A DNA stretch of 64,000 nt. Origin: Raphanus sativus (Eukaryota; Streptophyta; Magnoliopsida; Brassicales; Brassicaceae). Shown here one piece after another: positions 59,861 through 64,000 of this stretch. A program made the position numbers and the translations under genes. The notes beneath the pieces were generated by a model. It worked only from the letters and a program-made list of their open reading frames with translations, did no database searches and had not been told where the DNA came from. Where the stretch lies: contig NC_079517.1 of assembly GCF_000801105.2 (NCBI RefSeq), positions 1,488,001 to 1,552,000 of the forward strand. The letters are read 5' to 3'. The stretch's first letter is position 1. Each line of letters begins with the position of its first letter.

Positions 59861-60324
59861 AAAGACTCGCTCAACGTCTTTTGGTTATATCATATTTGGA
59901 TCAGAGATTCATGTCTTTCTTTAGCTTTGTAGGAATGAGAAAAAAAAGTTTTGTTTTGTTAACAAAGATGCTTCAGTTTGGCTCAGATCAGAGAACATCT
60001 ATTGTTTTGTAGCTGTATAACCAATATTTATCCATCTACATCTCTATGAATCGAAAATAGTTGTTTTTACCTTGTACCCTAAGTTAATGCTTAGGTTTCT
60101 CTTGAGAAGACTAAGATGAAGCCTCTCTAATTGAACGTAGGATTAATGGTAGACTTTCAGCAGCCTCGAGAGAAGCTATGATGATGATAGTGACAGAAGT
60201 ATAAATGTGGCTTTTTCTGTCCAAGTTGAACAGATGTAGAAGCTTGATAATGACATGAGTAGCGGTTTTTGTAATTTTACGAGTCCTTTTGGGGCTCCTT
60301 TTTGTCACTTCCAACGTTTTGTCA

Positions 60325-60582
60325 CATGGAGTGTGCTATAATGGGAAGGTGGAGAAAGTGTTGGTGATGTTGGAGGATATGGAGAAGAGTGGAATGGTGG
60401 GTGATATCGTTACGTATAATATCATCATCATCATCATTCGCGGGATGTGTAAAGCTGGTGAGGTGGCAGATGCTTGGGGTTTTTATTGTAGCCTTAGTCT
60501 CAAAGTACCTGTGCCTGATATCTGGACATACACTACAATGATGTTGGGGTTGTATAAGAAAAGGCTAAACCATCTTAGGTGA
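60325..60582 (+). pseudogene. PPR gene fragment
   Basis: About 85 codons encode two to three PPR units with GKVEKVLVMLEDMEKSGM, IVTYN and GMCKAGEVADAWGFYCSL, then DIWTYTTMMLGLYKK, before a stop. There is no proper start. An (ATC)n slip has added extra Ile residues between TYN and RGMCK. Recalled Arabidopsis AT5G16640 is a PPR gene of this kind, close to TIC40. The fragment therefore probably moved together with the TIC40 piece. Confidence 0.75.
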
Positions 60583-60967
60583 TGCCGTGATGATGTGTGA
60601 AAATAAAGAGAGCGAGAAGCACAAATAAGCTAAAAGGATATTACACCAGATTGACTAAAACTAGAGTCAAAAGCCAGATCCGATTCAAGTTAACAGTCTG
60701 AATCTAAAACAGTAAAAGCTAGAGACTCTTGTAAAGAACATTCGTAACATGTTTACATGTAAGAGTATTTATTCCCTTTTAGACTCGGGCGGGCACAGGC
60801 ACATCAAGAGAGGATGAGAAGAAACACAAAATCTAGCAGTGTGTGTCTTTAATAACACAAGTGTTTGAGAGTAAAATTGCTGATGACAACAACAAAGAGA
60901 AGAGTGCAAAGCTTATTAAAAAATGAACTCTTTTTTTTTTTTGCTTTAGTAAGAGATTACAAATTAA
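60583..60967. other. Spacer and 3' UTR of the complex I subunit gene
   Basis: Between the PPR fragment and the minus-strand Cx9C gene. AT-rich, with a T-run at 60931-60941. No further feature recognised. Confidence 0.35.
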
Positions 60968-61478
60968 TCACTTGAGGGGACACACTTTCTCGAAGGCTTC
61001 TTGCTCTTTCCTGCACAGATCAAACTCGTTGGTATAGTAATACATACACCCAACATAGTCATCCATCTCCTTTTGGCACTTCTGGTGAAGATCCTTCAGC
61101 CTGCAGCAACACATTCATCAAATCCATCAACATCATTAATCTAATCATGTTCAGATACATTCGCTCAATTAGCGAAGTAGAGTTTCACACTAAAGAATGA
61201 ATCAATCAACTTGATACTAACTAACTATCTTTCATAGCACAATAAAACGCAATCAACCAAAGAAAGAGAGGTTTTAAGAAAGAAACGTACAAGCCAAGGA
61301 CGCAGCGAGTGACGTCACGACCCTTGTCGAGACATTTCTCCGGGTTGGGATCGTTCTTCTTGCACTTGAGGAAGGCAACGTTCTCAGGCATACATCTTAA
61401 ACCTATATGCTTCGCCGAAGCAGTCAACACCGCGGATGTAGGGATCGGGTTCCCTGTAGCGTCCACCGCACTCGACAT
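60968..61478 (-). CDS. Twin Cx9C (CHCH) protein, complex I NDUFA8-type subunit
   Basis: Exons 61291-61478 and 60968-61100 join to 106 residues. Cys pairs with nine residues between them are visible: CMPENVAFLKC, CLDKGRDVTRC and CQKEMDDYVGC, plus a last pair in CRKEQEAFEKVC (ten between). Such CHCH proteins are folded by the MIA40 relay in the mitochondrial intermembrane space. The length, start (MSSAVDATGNPIPTSAV) and C-terminus match the plant NDUFA8-like accessory subunit of NADH dehydrogenase, recalled as AT5G18800. A longer frame to 61625 uses no supported start and is not preferred. It is divergent from the L33 gene and shares its promoter. Confidence 0.92.
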
Positions 61479-61746
61479 AGCTCCACAATTTCCCAAATCC
61501 CTAAAACCGAATTCAACAAAAATCAAATCCAAATCTAATCGCAATTCCAAAGTAAGCAAAATCAAAGAATCTACAATACAAAGCTTAACATCTCGATAAG
61601 GAACGAAGGAGCAGAGAACGATCATCGTCGTACCTTTTCAAATGAATCGATTTGGATCTTTCTTCTCCACTGAGTTGCAAACGCGAAATGGGAGAGAGAG
61701 AGAGGATACAGAGAACAGAACCAGATGAGAGTAGCTGAGAGAATAA

Positions 61747-61816
61747 TGGGCCAATTGGGCTTATTAGTTTTTAAATGGGCCGAATACAAAATAGCCTATT
61801 AGTTTTTATATGGGCC
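61747..61816. promoter_or_regulatory. Shared promoter with four site II boxes (TGGGCC/T)
   Basis: TGGGCC occurs at 61747, 61776 and 61811, and TGGGCT at 61756. A segment of about 35 bases around the box (attagtttttaaatgggccgaatacaaaatag type) is tandemly duplicated, giving the last two boxes. Site II boxes bind TCP factors and are typical of promoters of mitochondrial respiratory and ribosomal protein genes, which are the two genes flanking here. Confidence 0.75.
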
Positions 61817-61859
61817 GAATACAAAATAGCTGAGTGTCTCTCACTCTCTCTGTAATAAA

Positions 61860-62368
61860 GTTTTTATCATCACAGTTTCTTACTTTCTTCCAACTCCCGA
61901 ATCGTCTCAGCCGTCGTATCACCGCCGTCTCGTCGCCGTCTGCCATAGGTAAGTTTCTGCCAATCCACCTCTGTGTTTTGATCTAATGTAATTGCTTTTC
62001 TGTTGAATTTTTTAGTCTGTGGATTTGAATGTTTCATTTTGCGATTTGCGCAAGCTTCTTTTCTTAAATTTATGGACCATTTCATCGATGCACTGAATGA
62101 TCTAGGGTTTAACAAAATAATTTTTTTTTGGCTTCCTTCTGTATAATCACTTGGAAATTTTGATGTTATTATTGAATACAAATCATGGTAATCAACACTG
62201 CTCAGTTTTGTTGATCTGCTTCCAAAATGTATATATAATATTAGGAAAGGTTCGGTGATTGCAGTATGATCTTTTGTTTTTTTTGTTTTAGGTCGTGTGA
62301 TGATGCAAATATTGAATTAAGATTTGTTGTTCTTTCTTTTTGTTTGGTGTATTTGAAGTGAGAAAGAT
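61860..62368 (+). promoter_or_regulatory. L33 leader with 5' UTR intron
   Basis: A CT-rich leader ends at a strong donor, CCATAG|GTAAGT, at 61949. A T-rich tract with an acceptor-like TTTTAG at about 62286-62291 precedes the L33 start, with an alternative acceptor nearer the ATG. A 5' UTR intron of 340-410 bases is likely; these introns often raise expression of ribosomal genes. The exact acceptor cannot be fixed by frame. Confidence 0.55.
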
Positions 62369-62545
62369 ATGGGGGACAAGAGGAAGAAGACGTTCATGTT
62401 CATACGTCTGGTCTCAGCAGCTGGCACTGGATTCTTCTATGTGAAGAGGAAGAGTAGCAAGGGTCTTCTTGAGAAGCTTGAGTTCCGCAAGTACGACCCT
62501 CGTGTCAACCGCCATGTCCTCTTCACCGAGCAGAAGATGAAGTGA
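62369..62545 (+). CDS. Ribosomal protein bL33 family, mitochondrial-type
   Basis: An intron-free coding frame of 58 residues starting MGDKRKKTFMFIRLVSAAGT and ending VLFTEQKMK. It has the L33 core FFYVKRKSS, LEKLEFRKYDPRVNRHV. It lacks the zinc-binding Cys pairs, as in many L33 forms. It is a component of the large subunit of an organelle ribosome; the plant homologue recalled as AT5G18790 is assigned to mitochondria. Length is normal. It is transcribed away from the complex I subunit gene, with which it shares site II boxes. Confidence 0.92.
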   Translation: MGDKRKKTFMFIRLVSAAGTGFFYVKRKSSKGLLEKLEFRKYDPRVNRHVLFTEQKMK

Positions 62546-62785
62546 CCCCCATTTTTTTTTTATTTTTCTTTTCTGGTAGTTCCATTGATTTTCGAACAAC
62601 CCAATAACAAATCTCTCTGCAACTAGTTTTTACTTATGAATCAACCAAGTTTTCAAGTTAAGTTGGAGTTAGGACTTTGTAAGTTTCTGTTTGAGGAGGG
62701 TTCAAAGGGGAAAAGTATTAGAGACCCTCAAATCATGGTTTTCATTTTGTAAAACCAAATCATTTTTAATCATTACATTAAGTTA
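62546..62785. other. L33 3' UTR up to the LINE junction
   Basis: T-rich 3' UTR and flank. The non-repetitive flank ends near 62785, where coding sequence of the LINE starts abruptly. Confidence 0.4.
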
Positions 62786-64000
62786 CTCCGGGTGAAAGAT
62801 AGGCTTCTTGTTGAAAATCTTTTATTGGCAACGGAGATAGTGAAAGATTACCATAAGGAGGATGTTTCTCCACGTTGTACAATGAAGATTGACATTGCTA
62901 AAGCTTTCGACTCAGTGCATTGGCCTTTCTTGTTGAATACACTAAAAGCTCTTAATCTGCCTGAGGAATTTATTCATTGGATCAAGTTGTGTGTTTGTAC
63001 GGCTTCTTTTTCGGTACAAGTAAATGGAGAGCTGGCGGGTTTTTTTCAGAGTAAGAGAGGTTTGAGGCAAGGTTGTGCTTTATCTCCTTATCTTTTTGTA
63101 ATCTGCATGAATGTATTATCTGGTATGATTGATCAAGCAGTTGAACGGGAGCAAATTGGTTATCATCCTAGATGCAAAAACATTATGCTATCGCATTTAT
63201 GTTTTGCAGATGATTTACTGGTTTTTACTGATGGTACTAAAAGATCAGTTGAAGGGATTCTTAAGGTTTTTGAAGAGTTTGCAGGCATCTCAGGGCTTAA
63301 GATCAGTCTGGAAAAATCTACGTTATACACAGCAAGCATTCAAGAGAGTACAAAGGTGGACATTCTCAGGGCGTTTCCTTTTTCTTCAGGGCAGTTGCCA
63401 GTTCGCTACTTAGGACTACCTCTCCTCACCAAGCGTATGACAGTGAGTGACTACTTGCCTTTGGTAGAGAAAATTAGAAAGAGAATGGATTCTTGGACTG
63501 GAAGATTTTTGTCTCGTGCGGGTCGGTTGCAACTCATAAGCTCTGTTATCACAAGCTTGGCTAATTTCTGGATGGCTGCTTTTAGACTTCCTGGAAGTTG
63601 CCTAAAAGAGATAGAAAGTTTGTGCTCTGCTTTTTTATGGTCCGGTCCTGATCTCAAGACAACTAAAGCTAAAGTCAGTTGGAAAGATATTTGCTGTCCA
63701 AAGAATGAAGGAGGTTTGGGACTAAGATCTTTGAAGGAAATAAATAAGGTTTATGGTCTGAAGCTAGTTTGGAGATTACATTCGGAATCATCTCTTTGGG
63801 TTAGATGGGTGAAATGTTATCTGATTCGGAAAATCACTTTCTGGTCAATAAAAGAAACTACAAGCACAGGGTCATGGGTTTGGAGGAAATTACTCAAGCT
63901 AAGAGACCTTGCAAAGGTTTTTCTCAGGAAGGAAGTAAGGAATGGGGAGAGTATATCTTTCTGGTATGATAGATGGTCTCGTTTTGACACTTTAAAAGAG
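62786..64000 (+). mobile_element. LINE (non-LTR retrotransposon), 5'-truncated, runs off the window
   Basis: Reverse transcriptase coding sequence begins in mid-domain at about 62786 directly after the L33 3' flank, with no endonuclease or ORF1. That is the usual result of incomplete target-primed reverse transcription. The 3' end, tail and target duplication lie beyond the window. Confidence 0.9.
62786..64000 (+). CDS. LINE ORF2 reverse transcriptase, partial at both ends
   Basis: An open frame of about 405 codons without a stop to the end of the window. Order of motifs: KDRLLVENLLLATEIVKDYH, the metal-binding KIDIAKAFDSVHW, RGLRQGCALSPYLF, the catalytic CFADDLLVF, GLKISLEKS, RYLGLPLL, SRAGRLQLISSV, then the downstream FLWSGP and EGGLGLRSL. 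This is the plant L1-type reverse transcriptase followed by the zf-RVT region. It lacks its endonuclease and start, so it cannot act alone. The intact frame suggests a fairly recent insertion. Confidence 0.9.

Noticed and set aside
1..64000. tRNA, rRNA or snRNA genes
   Set aside because: Looked for cloverleaf-like and conserved RNA motifs by eye and found none that could be supported; a covariance-model scan would be needed to exclude them.

Overview
This is nuclear plant DNA from the Brassicaceae, most likely tribe Brassiceae (Brassica or Raphanus type). Genes are intron-rich with plant splice signals and lie between long AT-rich, transposon-filled spacers. Ten of the genes match, in order and orientation, a run of Arabidopsis thaliana chromosome 5 that I recall as about AT5G18980 down to AT5G18790. 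That run is recalled, not searched. The Arabidopsis genes missing here (for example NSH4/NSH5, SCL28, Cpn60 alpha 2) fit the gene loss expected in one of the triplicated Brassiceae subgenomes.

Layout, left to right. 1-10 kb is a compact gene cluster: an ARM-repeat membrane protein (+), an AWPM-19 membrane protein (+), a PPR protein (+) and a Mo25-like scaffold (-). 10-24 kb has no host gene I can support. It holds a 2.4 kb Helitron with captured gene pieces, a retroposon with a 13-bp target duplication, a small Helitron on the minus strand and a Stowaway-like MITE. At 24-25.3 kb is an intronless S-adenosylmethionine decarboxylase of the BUD2/SAMDC4 type (+). 26.9-32.2 kb is a two-domain secreted nucleoside hydrolase (NSH3 type, -) whose last exon carries a frameshift.

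33-45 kb is a transposon-dominated island. It contains a 4.4 kb Mutator-like element (MULE) with a 9-bp target duplication and about 43 copies of the hexamer GTAGAC/GTCTAC. It also contains a hAT-type element with a perfect 8-bp target duplication, a Stowaway-like MITE, and a second probable MULE carrying GTGTAC arrays and a 61-bp tandem repeat. 45.6-56 kb returns to genes, all on the minus strand: a 62-residue membrane microprotein, an ERD6-like sugar transporter (16 exons) and the copper-response regulator SPL7 (10 exons).

56-60.6 kb is repeats plus a broken piece of TIC40 followed by a PPR fragment. Both look transposed from a different part of chromosome 5 ancestry (around AT5G16620-AT5G16640). 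61-62.5 kb holds a divergent pair sharing a promoter with four site II boxes: a twin Cx9C complex I subunit (-) and mitochondrial-type ribosomal protein L33 (+). A 5'-truncated LINE with an open reverse transcriptase frame runs off the right edge.

The genes are ordinary housekeeping and regulatory genes that share ancestry rather than a pathway. The most unusual signals are the two non-coding motif-array MULEs and the nucleoside hydrolase frameshift, which retention of the adjacent intron would exactly repair. Exon borders were placed by hand from splice signals and reading frame; no alignment was run.
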